Origin: Bacillota bacterium
Lineage (GTDB): Bacteria; Bacillota; Clostridia; Christensenellales; SZUA-584
Direction of reading: 5' to 3'
Assembly (NCBI GenBank): GCA_023412005.1
Contig: JAEYOE010000025.1
Coordinates: 67,808 to 131,807 of the forward strand
DNA: 64,000 bases
Of the stretch, positions 1 through 7,955 are shown one piece after another. The position numbers and the translations under genes are program-made. The notes beneath the pieces were generated by a model. It saw nothing but the letters and a program-made list of their open reading frames with translations. It was not told the DNA's origin and searched no databases. Each line of letters opens with the position of its first letter. Position 1 is the first letter of the stretch.

Positions 1-142
1 CCGCACCGTGAATTCTCACCGGCTCGCCGGCTGCGGCCTTAAAGGCGCGTTCCAGCACCTCCTGTACCGAAAGAGCGTTCAGCTGCCGCTGCCAGCCCGC
101 ATAATGAGTTCCGTCGTATTCAATAACAAGCTTTATCCGCAT
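1..142 (-). CDS. truA: tRNA pseudouridine synthase A, N-terminal part
   Basis: Translating the minus strand from the ATG at 142 gives about 47 residues beginning MRIKLVIEYDGTHYAGWQRQ, the standard TruA N-terminus. The family converts uridine to pseudouridine at positions 38-40 of the tRNA anticodon arm. The catalytic Asp lies beyond the window edge, so the gene is partial here. In Clostridia truA usually follows ecfT directly; here a gene on the opposite strand intervenes and truA has its own promoter at 204-232. Confidence 0.9.
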   Translation of the reverse strand, partial: MRIKLVIEYDGTHYAGWQRQLNALSVQEVLERAFKAAAGEPVRIHGA

Positions 143-203
143 TATGAGGCTCCTGTCCGCGCCGTCTTGAGAGTTTCGTTGCCTTTGAGCAAACATACGT
201 TAA

Positions 204-232
204 ATTATAATTGAATTACGTTGCATATGCAA
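204..232 (-). promoter_or_regulatory. promoter of truA
   Basis: On the minus strand a -35 box TTGCAT (232-227) and a perfect -10 TATAAT (209-204) are separated by 17 bases. The -35 half lies in the 12-base palindrome TTGCATATGCAA (221-232), which could also serve as a small operator. Confidence 0.65.
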
Positions 233-294
233 ATTAATCAGATCCCCTTAGTTTAACTGCATCTTCCGTATCCCAACAGCATTTCAACTTTTTG

Positions 295-323
295 TTTACC
301 ATATTTATCATAAGTAGTATACT
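295..323 (+). promoter_or_regulatory. promoter of the flippase-like gene
   Basis: TTTACC (295-300) and TATACT (318-323) with a 17-base spacer lie 45 bases before the ATG at 369. The -10 matches 5 of 6 consensus bases and the -35 matches 4 of 6. Confidence 0.5.
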
Positions 324-368
324 GTAAAAATTGCATATTAAGGGTTAAAACCATAATCTGGAGACGAC

Positions 369-1532
369 ATGAAAAAAAACAAAAAACAAATAATTTCTAT
401 ATGTTATCTTTTACTGGTCTTCTCGGTTACACTTGTACTCGCTATTATCCTTTCAAAGGAGAGCGCAGGCATCAAAGAAATTTTGAAGTCTCTGAATCCT
501 ATCTGGCTTTTTATTGCCTTTGGCTGTATGGTGGCTTATCTTTTTATCGAGTCATGGGCCGTTTGGTATATCACGTCTTTCATGTATAAAAAGCTCAAAT
601 TCAAGTATATTGTGAAGCTTGATATTATCGGGAATTATTACGGTGCAATCACACCGGCGGCGTTTGGGTTTCAGCCTTCTCAAATTGCGTATATGAAACG
701 TGACGGCGTGCCTGTTGGAATATCAACTTTTATTCAGACAATAAAGCTTATGGCTTATGAGGTTGTCATCCTCGTGCTTTGTATCATCTTTATGTCTTTC
801 AAGGGTGTTTATTTCCATCAAAACGATCCGGAAATATTCTGGCTTTCCGTGTTCGGCGCATTAATCAATCTTTTCGTCATTTTTGTGATGGTACTGGCTA
901 TCGTTAAATACAAAGTGCTCCGCAGAATGGTCATCGCAATCACGAATTTTCTGGCGAAAATTAAGATCGTGAAGCACCTCGATAAACTCCGGACAACAAT
1001 TGACATGACGCTGGATGAATTTCATGGCAGCGCCAAATACTTAAAAGAATACAAAGGCAAAGTGGTCATCTCCTGCCTGCTGACATTGATTCAATGGCTG
1101 TTCTTTTTTACAATACCGTATTGCCTCTATAACGCTTTTGGATTCGGTATGCTTAACGGAAACAGCGGTGCCATGGGAACGATCTCTGTATTTGATGAGT
1201 TTACCACCATCGTCGCGATGGCTGCATTCCTCTTCCTCGCCGTTCACTTTATGCCTATACCAGGCTCGAGCGGTGCGACAGAGGCCGGCTTCGGTATTTT
1301 TTTCGGCAGCTTCTTCCTTGCAGGATCGGCCGCCGCGATGTTCATCTGGCGTCTGACGACTTACTATTCAATGATTATTCTGGGGTTCATCGTGATTTTC
1401 TTCGACGGTGTATCCCGCAAAAAGTCAAAATTGATCTTAGGCAACGCAGATGATCCTCCGCCGCAAAACAAGACGTTCTCAATCAGTCAATACGGATTCG
1501 ATAAAAATAGCAGCCGGGAAAACGGCGACTGA
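369..1532 (+). CDS. lysylphosphatidylglycerol synthase TM / flippase-like (UPF0104) protein
   Basis: This 387-residue polytopic membrane protein has about eight hydrophobic segments and a charged C-terminal tail. The family (AglD/MprF N-terminal-like, UPF0104) covers the flippase part of MprF and stand-alone homologues implicated in moving lipid-linked substrates across the membrane. The soluble aminoacyl-transferase half of MprF is absent, so lysyl-PG synthesis is not implied. The motif PGSSGATEAGFG near residues 298-309 is typical of the family. The start at 369 has GGAG eight bases upstream. It is oriented opposite to its neighbours and lies between ecfT and truA. Substrate unknown. Confidence 0.8.
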   Translation: MKKNKKQIISICYLLLVFSVTLVLAIILSKESAGIKEILKSLNPIWLFIAFGCMVAYLFIESWAVWYITSFMYKKLKFKYIVKLDIIGNYYGAITPAAFGFQPSQIAYMKRDGVPVGISTFIQTIKLMAYEVVILVLCIIFMSFKGVYFHQNDPEIFWLSVFGALINLFVIFVMVLAIVKYKVLRRMVIAITNFLAKIKIVKHLDKLRTTIDMTLDEFHGSAKYLKEYKGKVVISCLLTLIQWLFFFTIPYCLYNAFGFGMLNGNSGAMGTISVFDEFTTIVAMAAFLFLAVHFMPIPGSSGATEAGFGIFFGSFFLAGSAAAMFIWRLTTYYSMIILGFIVIFFDGVSRKKSKLILGNADDPPPQNKTFSISQYGFDKNSSRENGD

Positions 1533-1590
1533 CCAATTTGCCCTGCTGCCTTGATTTCAAATGTGTTTTAAGCGGCCGTCATGCCACTTT

Positions 1591-2385
1591 TTAATAGCCA
1601 AAAGCCGCAAAAACGATCAGCCCTGCCACCACCGCCATGGCGATGATATCGCGGACATGCATATGCATGACCTTCATACGCGTGCGCCCTTCGCCGCCGT
1701 GATAGCAGCGCGACTCCATCGCAAAGGCAAGCTCGTCGGCGCGTCGAAACGCGCTGACAAACAGCGGCACCAGCAGCGGTACCATGCCCGCTGCCCTTTT
1801 AAATATGCTGCCCGAGTCAAACTCCGCGCCTCTCGCAGTCTGCGCCTTCATAATCTTATCCGTCTCCTCGATCAGCGTGGGTATAAAACGCATCGCGATT
1901 GTCATCATCATCGCGAGCTCGTGCACCGGGAACTTCACCCTCTTCAGCGGCTTTAGCAGGCTCTCAATGCCGTCTGTCAGCGCGATCGGCGATGTGGTTA
2001 GCGTCAGCATCGTTGTGGCCGTAATCAGGAATATGAGCCGTACAGCCAGCCGTATGGCACTGTTGAGGCCTTCCTGTGAAACGCGGAAAATCCACCACGA
2101 GAAAAGCTCAGTGCCGCCCGAGTAAAAAAAGGTGTTCAGTATAAATGTCAGCAGTATGATAAACCACAGCGGTTTCAAGCCGCGCAGCACGAATTTGACG
2201 TTCACGCGAGACAGTATGATCGTGGCCACCAGAAACGCAAAAACAACGAGGTTACCGGGCAGCGTATCCATCAGGAATATCAGCACAATAATCGCGATAA
2301 CGAGAACGAGCTTGATGCGCGGATCCAGCCGGTGGATGACCGAATTGCCGGGGAAATACTGACCGAGAGAGACATTTTTAATCAT
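1591..2385 (-). CDS. ecfT: ECF transporter transmembrane component EcfT
   Basis: This 264-residue membrane protein begins MIKNVSLGQYFPGNSVIHRLDPR, the characteristic EcfT N-terminus. EcfT couples the two ATPases EcfA1 and EcfA2 to interchangeable substrate-binding S components for vitamins or metals. A cytoplasmic segment contains an Ala-Arg-Gly coupling motif (TARGAEF), and a second such region lies near the C-terminal part. Its ATG overlaps the ecfA2 stop as ATGA, indicating translational coupling. No S component is encoded nearby, which fits a group II module serving several S proteins elsewhere. Confidence 0.92.
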   Translation of the reverse strand: MIKNVSLGQYFPGNSVIHRLDPRIKLVLVIAIIVLIFLMDTLPGNLVVFAFLVATIILSRVNVKFVLRGLKPLWFIILLTFILNTFFYSGGTELFSWWIFRVSQEGLNSAIRLAVRLIFLITATTMLTLTTSPIALTDGIESLLKPLKRVKFPVHELAMMMTIAMRFIPTLIEETDKIMKAQTARGAEFDSGSIFKRAAGMVPLLVPLFVSAFRRADELAFAMESRCYHGGEGRTRMKVMHMHVRDIIAMAVVAGLIVFAAFGY

Positions 2386-3248
2386 TTACTGCCTCCCTTT
2401 GCACCGGATATCAGCCGCACAGCGGCTTCCTCCAGCTCGTCAAGCCGTATCACATTGTCGCCCACTTGACGCCCCTTGGCGCGTAGCTGCAGCGCGATAC
2501 GCGCCACATACGGCACGTCCAGCCCCATTTCCTTCAGCTCGTCTTCTCTTAAAAAAACCTTTTGCGGGGTGTCGTCCATCACCAGCTTTGCACCGTTCAG
2601 CACCGCCACACGGTGCGCGTATTCAGCCAGGTCGTCCATCGAGTGCGTGATCATAAGTATCGTGACACCCTCGCCATTGAGATGCGTAATCAGGTTCATC
2701 AAGTGCGTGCGCCCTTTCGGATCCAGCCCGGCCACCGGCTCGTCGAGTATCAGAACCTGCGGGCGTATCGCCAGCACACCGGCAATCGCTACACGCCGTT
2801 TCTGTCCGCCGGACAGCTCGAAGGGGGACAAATCCTTAACTCCCTCAAAATCGAGTTCCATCAGCTCCATGGCGTGTTTCACACGCTGCTCAATCTCGTC
2901 CTCCGGCACACCCGTCTTTTTGGGGCCGAACGCAATGTCCTTATACACTGTTTCTTCAAAAAGCTGATGCTCGGGGTATTGAAACACCACGCCGACCGAT
3001 CGGCGCAGCGTCTTTCTGTCGTAGTCCTTTTGTGCTATGTCGGCTCCGTCAATCAAAACCTGACCCGATGTGGGTTTAAGCAACCCCGCAATCAGCCCGA
3101 TCAGCGTGGTTTTGCCGGACCCCGTATGGCCGATGATACCTAAGAATTCGCCATCGTTAATTTTCAGGCTGATGTTGTCCACAGCCTTCGATTCAAACGG
3201 CGTTCCCGGCATATAGGTGTATGTTAAATTCTTCAGCTCAATTGACAT
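2382..3248 (-). CDS. ecfA2: ECF transporter ATPase EcfA2
   Basis: This 288-residue ABC ATPase has Walker A GHTGSGKTT, Q-loop FQYPEHQLF, signature LSGGQKRRVAIAG and Walker B VLILDEPVAGLDP. It pairs with EcfA1 to power EcfT. The longer C-terminal tail after the H-loop (MITHSMDD) is usual for the EcfA2 half. It overlaps ecfA1 by 16 bases and ecfT by 4, so the three form one transcript. Confidence 0.93.
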   Translation of the reverse strand: MSIELKNLTYTYMPGTPFESKAVDNISLKINDGEFLGIIGHTGSGKTTLIGLIAGLLKPTSGQVLIDGADIAQKDYDRKTLRRSVGVVFQYPEHQLFEETVYKDIAFGPKKTGVPEDEIEQRVKHAMELMELDFEGVKDLSPFELSGGQKRRVAIAGVLAIRPQVLILDEPVAGLDPKGRTHLMNLITHLNGEGVTILMITHSMDDLAEYAHRVAVLNGAKLVMDDTPQKVFLREDELKEMGLDVPYVARIALQLRAKGRQVGDNVIRLDELEEAAVRLISGAKGGSK

Positions 3249-4063
3249 ATCTTATCCACCAGTTCTTCTGTCGTCAGCGGGCATGGCCCCATATCAAAGC
3301 CCTTTTTCTTAAGGCGGTGATACAGCGCAATATGCGGCGGCGCCGACAAGCCTGCATCACCCAGCGCCTGCTCGTCGGAAAACACCTCGCTCGGCGTACC
3401 CATTTTTGTAATGCGTCCGCCCGTCATAATCACAACGGTATCCGCCTGCAGCGCTTCTTCCATATAATGCGTAATCAGAAGTATCGTCTTTCCCTGCCCG
3501 TTCAGCTGGCGGATGGTGTCCAGCACCTCGGCGCGCCCTTCCGGGTCCAGCATGGCTGTGGGTTCATCAAAAACGATGATCTGTGGATGCATAGCCAGCA
3601 CGCCTGCAATGGCCACCCGCTGCTTTTGGCCGCCCGAAAGCATGTGCGGCGCACGCTCCTTGAAGTCACTCATGCCCACCTGCTCAAGCGCCGCGTCCAC
3701 ACGCTCCCGAATTTCCTTGGGCGGCACCCCTATATTTTCCGGGCCAAAGGCCACATCCTCTTCCACGATTGTGGCCACCAGCTGATTATCCGGATTTTGA
3801 AACACCATGCCCGCGCTCTTTCGGATATCCCAAACTTTTGCTTCATCTTTGGTATCCATACCGTTCACGGTCACGCTGCCGGATGCGGGCAAAAACAGCG
3901 CATTAATATGGCGCGCAAACGTTGATTTGCCCGAACCGTTATGCCCTATTATCGCAATAAAAGCTCCTTTTTTAACTGACAGTGACACACCTGACAGTGC
4001 CGGTGTTATGCTTGTTTCGCTGGCATATGAATACGTGATGTTATCGACTTCAATTATGCTCAT
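3233..4063 (-). CDS. ecfA1: ECF transporter ATPase EcfA1
   Basis: This 276-residue ABC ATPase has Walker A GHNGSGKST, Q-loop FQNPDNQLV, signature LSGGQKQRVAIAG and Walker B IIVFDEPTAMLDP. It is first in the ecfA1-ecfA2-ecfT operon, which follows rplQ as in many Firmicutes. The operon has its own promoter at 4123-4150. The start at 4063 follows GGGAAAGG by seven bases. Confidence 0.93.
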   Translation of the reverse strand: MSIIEVDNITYSYASETSITPALSGVSLSVKKGAFIAIIGHNGSGKSTFARHINALFLPASGSVTVNGMDTKDEAKVWDIRKSAGMVFQNPDNQLVATIVEEDVAFGPENIGVPPKEIRERVDAALEQVGMSDFKERAPHMLSGGQKQRVAIAGVLAMHPQIIVFDEPTAMLDPEGRAEVLDTIRQLNGQGKTILLITHYMEEALQADTVVIMTGGRITKMGTPSEVFSDEQALGDAGLSAPPHIALYHRLKKKGFDMGPCPLTTEELVDKICQLS

Positions 4064-4122
4064 GAATCTGCCTTTCCCTGATCGTCTCCTCTATCCTTTA
4101 TCGTTGTTAATTAATAGCCTCA

Positions 4123-4150
4123 ATTATACACCAAAAGGCTCTGAAGTCAA
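4123..4150 (-). promoter_or_regulatory. promoter of the ecfA1-ecfA2-ecfT operon
   Basis: Minus-strand TTGACT (4150-4145) and TATAAT (4128-4123) are separated by 16 bases. The -35 lies in the loop of the rplQ terminator hairpin, so termination and re-initiation signals overlap. Confidence 0.7.
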
Positions 4151-4165
4151 AATTCAAAGCCTTTT
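4133..4165 (-). terminator. terminator after rplQ
   Basis: AAAAGGCT (4133-4140) pairs with AGCCTTTT (4158-4165) around a 17-base loop. The tail is only the four T of the arm, so termination may be leaky. Confidence 0.5.
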
Positions 4166-4208
4166 ATAAGCGCATTCCCATATAGACGGGTTTTTCTTTG
4201 TGTCTTTT

Positions 4209-4718
4209 TTAAACCAGCTCAAGAATGACCATTTCGGTCGCGTCACCGCGGCGCGGTCCCTTTTTGATGATGCGGGTATAACCGCCGCCTGTGCCGAGAT
4301 CCTTCGCACGTTTGTCGTACTTCGGCCCGTATTCACGGAACATTTTCTCGACGAGTGGGTTGGTCACTTCACCGGTACGCTTTTTATAATCGTACTTCGT
4401 TTCGCCGTCTTTTCTCTGCTCGGGCACGTTATAAAGATAGCCCATCAGCTTGCGTCTTGCCGCGAGCTTTGAAGGTGCATCGTTAACAACCTCGCGCTTC
4501 ACTTTCTCGTCGCCTTCGGTCACTTCTTTTGTCACCTTAACGGTGTTGTCATATTCCTTTACCGCGATCGTGATCAGTTTCTCCGCAATGCTCCTGGCTT
4601 CTTTCGCCCGGGCCAGCGTTGTCTCGATGCGGCCATACCATAACAGCCCTGTGACGAGGTTCCGAAGTGTTGCCCGTCTCTGGTCCTGCTGTTGATTGAG
4701 ATGTCTGTATCCAGCCAT
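4209..4718 (-). CDS. rplQ: 50S ribosomal protein L17
   Basis: L17 lies near the peptide exit tunnel. I place the start at 4718 (MAGYRHLNQQ), where GAGGAGG stands seven bases upstream; the longer reading to 4763 has no family support. At 169 residues it exceeds the usual 113-130. A charged stretch (roughly residues 56-76, TVKVTKEVTEGDEK...) splits the conserved N-terminal domain, and the C-terminal half is also extended. It is the last gene of the ribosomal cluster, 79 bases after rpoA. Confidence 0.93.
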   Translation of the reverse strand: MAGYRHLNQQQDQRRATLRNLVTGLLWYGRIETTLARAKEARSIAEKLITIAVKEYDNTVKVTKEVTEGDEKVKREVVNDAPSKLAARRKLMGYLYNVPEQRKDGETKYDYKKRTGEVTNPLVEKMFREYGPKYDKRAKDLGTGGGYTRIIKKGPRRGDATEMVILELV

Positions 4719-4797
4719 AATTAGCCTCCTCGTTGCCGCAAGCCGGACATTCACGAATGCCATGCGGCGAAAAAATCAATATTTTTGTGGATGATTC

Positions 4798-5742
4798 TTA
4801 GTCATCAAGGCGCAGCGAGAGCCCGAGTGCGGCGAGCTTTTGCTCCACCTCTTCAAGCGACTTGCGGCCCAAATTCCTAACCTTCATCATTTCTTCTTCG
4901 TTACGCTTAATCAGTTCTTCCACTGTGTTGATACCGGCGCGCTTCAAGCAGTTGTAGGAACGTACGGAGAGATCGAGCTCTTCAATTGTGATCTCCAGCA
5001 CCTTTTCCTTCTTGTCTTCCTCGGGCTCCACCATGATCTCAACATTCTGCACATGATCGGTTAATGCCACAAACTGAACAAGATGCTCGTTTAAAATCTT
5101 CGCCGACAGCGACACCGCTTCATCCGGTGCGATCGTTCCATTCGTCCAAAGCTCTAAAGAAAGCTTGTCGTAGTCTGTGATCTGCCCCACACGCGTATTT
5201 TCCACCGTGAAATTCACTTTTCTCACAGGGGTGAACAGCGAGTCAACCGGAATCACACCGATCGGCATATCGTTTTCTTTGTTCTTATCGGCGAGCACGT
5301 ATCCGCGGCCCTTTTCTACTGTAATCTCCATATAGAGACTGCCGTCTTTATCGAGCGTTGCGATGTGCATATCCGGATTGAGTATCTCGACGTCGGCATC
5401 TGTGATGATATCCGCCGCCGTGACATCTTTCGGGCCCTTCACGTCGAGCGTCATCGTTTTTGCTTCGTCAACATACATCTTAACCGCAAGGCCTTTTAAG
5501 TTCATCACGATGTTGACGACATCTTCGGTGACGCCTTTTATCGTGGAAAACTCATGCAGCACATTGTCGAGCTTTATGCGTGTCACCGCCGCACCCGGCA
5601 GGCACGAGAGAAGCACACGCCTTAATGAGTTGCCAAGCGTCGATCCGAAGCCGCGCTCCAGCGGCTCCATCACATATTTCGCATACGAATTATCGCTTGC
5701 TTTTTCAACACACTGTATGTTCGGCTTTTCAATTTCTAACAT
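4798..5742 (-). CDS. rpoA: RNA polymerase alpha subunit
   Basis: This 314-residue protein has the N-terminal assembly domain, including the LRRVLLSCLPGAAV segment, and a C-terminal alpha-CTD with the helix-hairpin motif LKRAGINTVEELI that binds UP elements and activators. The length is standard. It lies between rpsD and rplQ as in the alpha operon, so RNA polymerase assembly is co-transcribed with ribosomal proteins. Confidence 0.97.
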   Translation of the reverse strand: MLEIEKPNIQCVEKASDNSYAKYVMEPLERGFGSTLGNSLRRVLLSCLPGAAVTRIKLDNVLHEFSTIKGVTEDVVNIVMNLKGLAVKMYVDEAKTMTLDVKGPKDVTAADIITDADVEILNPDMHIATLDKDGSLYMEITVEKGRGYVLADKNKENDMPIGVIPVDSLFTPVRKVNFTVENTRVGQITDYDKLSLELWTNGTIAPDEAVSLSAKILNEHLVQFVALTDHVQNVEIMVEPEEDKKEKVLEITIEELDLSVRSYNCLKRAGINTVEELIKRNEEEMMKVRNLGRKSLEEVEQKLAALGLSLRLDD

Positions 5743-5796
5743 TTATAACCCTCCTGTTATAGACGAATTGTTTTTGAGGGCAACCGCTTATATCCG

Positions 5797-6420
5797 TTAC
5801 TTAGAGTAATACTCAACGATCAAGTGCTCTTCGATGGTGAGGTCGATATCCTCTCTTGCCGGCGCAGCGACCACTCTGCCTGTCAGGTTCGCATTGTCCA
5901 TCGTCAGCCAGCTCGGCATCGGCCGCGCTTCACTTTCACGGATTTCCTTGAACCTGTCGGTATCGGCGAGTTTCTTCTTCACGGTGATCTCGTCACCTGC
6001 GCTGACGATATAAGAAGCGATATCCACTTTTTTACCGTTAACCATGATGTGACCATGCAGCACGATCTGACGCGCCTGCGCTCTGGAATCCCCAAGACCC
6101 AGACGGTACACCACATTGTCGAGCCGCGATTCAAGCAGCTGCAGCAGGTTTTCGCCTGTTTTGCCCTTCATCCGCTCGGCAATACCATAGTATTTTTCGA
6201 ATTGAGCCTCAAGCATGCCGTAAGCGCGCTTTACCTTTTGCTTTTCACGCAGCTGAATCCCATATTCGGATACTTTCTTTCTGCTCTTGCTCTGCACGCC
6301 GGGCGCCTGAGGACGCTTTACGTATGAGCATTTTCCGGAATAGCACCGATCGCCTTTCAGGAAGAGCTTGCAGCCTTCTCTGCGGCACAGACGGCACACG
6401 GAACCTGTATATCTAGCCAT
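5797..6420 (-). CDS. rpsD: 30S ribosomal protein S4
   Basis: S4 is a primary 16S rRNA binding protein. The 207 residues include a zinc site of the C+ type (C9, C12, C26, C31) and the S4 RNA-binding domain with SRLDNVVYRLGLG. In Bacillus rpsD is often elsewhere; here it lies in the alpha operon between rpsK and rpoA, as is common in Clostridia. Confidence 0.97.
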   Translation of the reverse strand: MARYTGSVCRLCRREGCKLFLKGDRCYSGKCSYVKRPQAPGVQSKSRKKVSEYGIQLREKQKVKRAYGMLEAQFEKYYGIAERMKGKTGENLLQLLESRLDNVVYRLGLGDSRAQARQIVLHGHIMVNGKKVDIASYIVSAGDEITVKKKLADTDRFKEIRESEARPMPSWLTMDNANLTGRVVAAPAREDIDLTIEEHLIVEYYSK

Positions 6421-6435
6421 TGTCCATTCTCCTCC

Positions 6436-6828
6436 TTATACTCTCCTGCGTTTGGGCGGGCGGCAGCCGTTGTGCGGAATCGGTGTGACATCTTTAATCA
6501 GACTCACTTCGAGTCCCGCGGTCTGCAAAGCGCGTATTGCCGCTTCTCTGCCGGAGCCGGGGCCTTTCACGTACACATCCACATAGCGAAGGCCATGTTC
6601 CATCGCTGCCGTCGCTGCCTTTTCGGCCGCAACCTGTGCAGCAAAGGGCGTGCTCTTTCTTGAACCCCTGAAGCCCATTCCACCTGCGCTGGCCCACGAA
6701 AGCGTGTTGCCGCCTACGTCGGTCATAGTCACGAGCGTATTGTTAAAGGAAGCACGGATATGCGCCTGACCGCGCTCTATGTTCTTTTTCTCTCTGCGCT
6801 TTCTTACGACTTTCTTTGGCTTAGCCAT
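6436..6828 (-). CDS. rpsK: 30S ribosomal protein S11
   Basis: The 130-residue protein has the family signature near its C-terminus (VTPIPHNGCRPPKRRRV). S11 forms the 30S platform near the Shine-Dalgarno helix. It sits nine bases after rpsM and fifteen before rpsD. Confidence 0.97.
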   Translation of the reverse strand: MAKPKKVVRKRREKKNIERGQAHIRASFNNTLVTMTDVGGNTLSWASAGGMGFRGSRKSTPFAAQVAAEKAATAAMEHGLRYVDVYVKGPGSGREAAIRALQTAGLEVSLIKDVTPIPHNGCRPPKRRRV

Positions 6829-6837
6829 TGACTATCC

Positions 6838-7206
6838 TCACTTTCTCTTCGCGCTCGCGGTCCGTTTGGGGCCTTTTCTTGTGCGCGCGTTTTGTTTGGA
6901 GCTCTGCCCTCTTACCGGCAGGCCCTTACGATGACGAATACCTCTGTAGCAGCCGATTTCCATCAGACGCTTAATGCTCATTGTCACATCACGTCTTAAA
7001 TCGCCTTCCACTTTCAGATTCTTATCGATATATTCTCTTAATTTGCTGACATCCGCCTCGGACAAGTCCTTGATCCGGGTATCGGGGTCAACGCCTGTCG
7101 CGCTTAAAATATCATGGGATGTCTTAAGCCCGATACCGTAAATATAGGTCAGGCCGATTTCAACCCTTTTTTCTTTAGGTAAGTCAACACCTGATATACG
7201 TGCCAC
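6838..7206 (-). CDS. rpsM: 30S ribosomal protein S13
   Basis: The 122-residue protein starts MARISGVDLPKEKRVEIGLT and ends in the basic Lys/Arg tail that reaches the P site. The helix-two-turn-helix region (IYGIGLKTSHDIL) is intact. It contacts 16S helix 42 and bridges to 23S rRNA. It follows rpmJ as in other bacteria. Confidence 0.97.
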   Translation of the reverse strand: MARISGVDLPKEKRVEIGLTYIYGIGLKTSHDILSATGVDPDTRIKDLSEADVSKLREYIDKNLKVEGDLRRDVTMSIKRLMEIGCYRGIRHRKGLPVRGQSSKQNARTRKGPKRTASAKRK

Positions 7207-7284
7207 TAAATTACACCTCCGAATTTGTTATATAGAAGCCATACGGATCGAAGAATTCACTTCGCAGCCGCTCCGTACAAACAT

Positions 7285-7398
7285 TCATCCTTGTGTCTGT
7301 TTATGCTTGGGATTAATGCAGATCACCATAACCTTACCCTTACGCTTAATGACCTTGCATTTTTCACAGATCGGTTTCACCGACGGTCTGACTTTCAT
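7285..7398 (-). CDS. rpmJ: 50S ribosomal protein L36
   Basis: This 37-residue protein was read directly from the minus strand: it starts MKVRPSVKPICEKCKVIKRK and ends PKHKQTQG. The Cys and His ligands of the zinc-binding (C+) form are present (C11, C14, C27, H32). An ATG two codons upstream (7404) lies only two bases from AGGAGG, whereas the ATG at 7398 has eight bases, so 7398 is preferred. It lies between infA and rpsM. Confidence 0.95.
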   Translation of the reverse strand: MKVRPSVKPICEKCKVIKRKGKVMVICINPKHKQTQG

Positions 7399-7418
7399 TT
7401 TCATATCCTCCTTTGATG

Positions 7419-7640
7419 TTAGCCCTTGCCGCGCCAAGTTATACGTCCACGTGTTAAATCATACGGCGATATTTCTACAGTGACTTTATCGCCGGGGAGT
7501 ATACGGATATAATGCATCCGAAGCTTCCCCGATATATGCGCCAAGACTTTGTGGCCGTTCTCCAGCTCAACTTCGAACACTGCGTTCGGGAAGGCTTCCG
7601 TCACTTTGCCTTCCATCTCTATGACGTCGCTTTTAGACAA
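7419..7640 (-). CDS. infA: translation initiation factor IF-1
   Basis: IF-1 is a single S1/OB-fold protein that binds the 30S A site. I choose a TTG start at 7640, giving 73 residues (SKSDVIEMEGKVTEAFPNAV...). GAAGGGGG lies upstream and the product matches the usual 72-residue length. The longer ATG reading at 7679 would overlap the preceding KOW gene and add thirteen unconserved residues. Confidence 0.9.
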   Translation of the reverse strand: MSKSDVIEMEGKVTEAFPNAVFEVELENGHKVLAHISGKLRMHYIRILPGDKVTVEISPYDLTRGRITWRGKG

Positions 7641-7654
7641 ATCGCTTCCCCCTT

Positions 7655-7939
7655 CTAAGCGTCGCTGCTGCTCTTGCACGATCGTATCGCGCTTCGTATC
7701 TCTGCATCAAATACCCTTGTGCCCCCTTTCAGCTTCACCGCTATCCCGTCTAACACGAGGGGACTGAGCTTTAAATGCTTAAGCTTCTTCTTCTTGGGAT
7801 GATCCTTTGTTCTTAGGTCACCATCTGCAATATATACATAATTGCTGTCAATGATGTCTGTAATCACAAAATATCTGTCCTTATCGCGGCCGGCGGTCGA
7901 TACGGCAACCCTTCCGATTTCCACGGGATACTCAACCAT
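7655..7939 (-). CDS. KOW domain RNA-binding protein (L14e/L27e-like)
   Basis: This 94-residue basic protein has an N-terminal KOW-like beta segment (VEIGRVAVSTAGRDKDRYFVI) and a lysine-rich middle (HPKKKKLKHLKL). Small KOW proteins in this position, between map and infA, are a regular part of clostridial spc-alpha clusters and are thought to be ribosome-associated. The last 25 residues are poorly conserved and probably flexible. It ends fourteen bases before the infA TTG start. Confidence 0.8.
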   Translation of the reverse strand: MVEYPVEIGRVAVSTAGRDKDRYFVITDIIDSNYVYIADGDLRTKDHPKKKKLKHLKLSPLVLDGIAVKLKGGTRVFDAEIRSAIRSCKSSSDA

Positions 7940-7955
7940 ATCTTACCTCCTTTGC

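Noticed and set aside
3221..3925. 234-codon plus-strand frame
   Set aside because: Antisense to ecfA1, which has every ABC ATPase motif; the plus frame has none.
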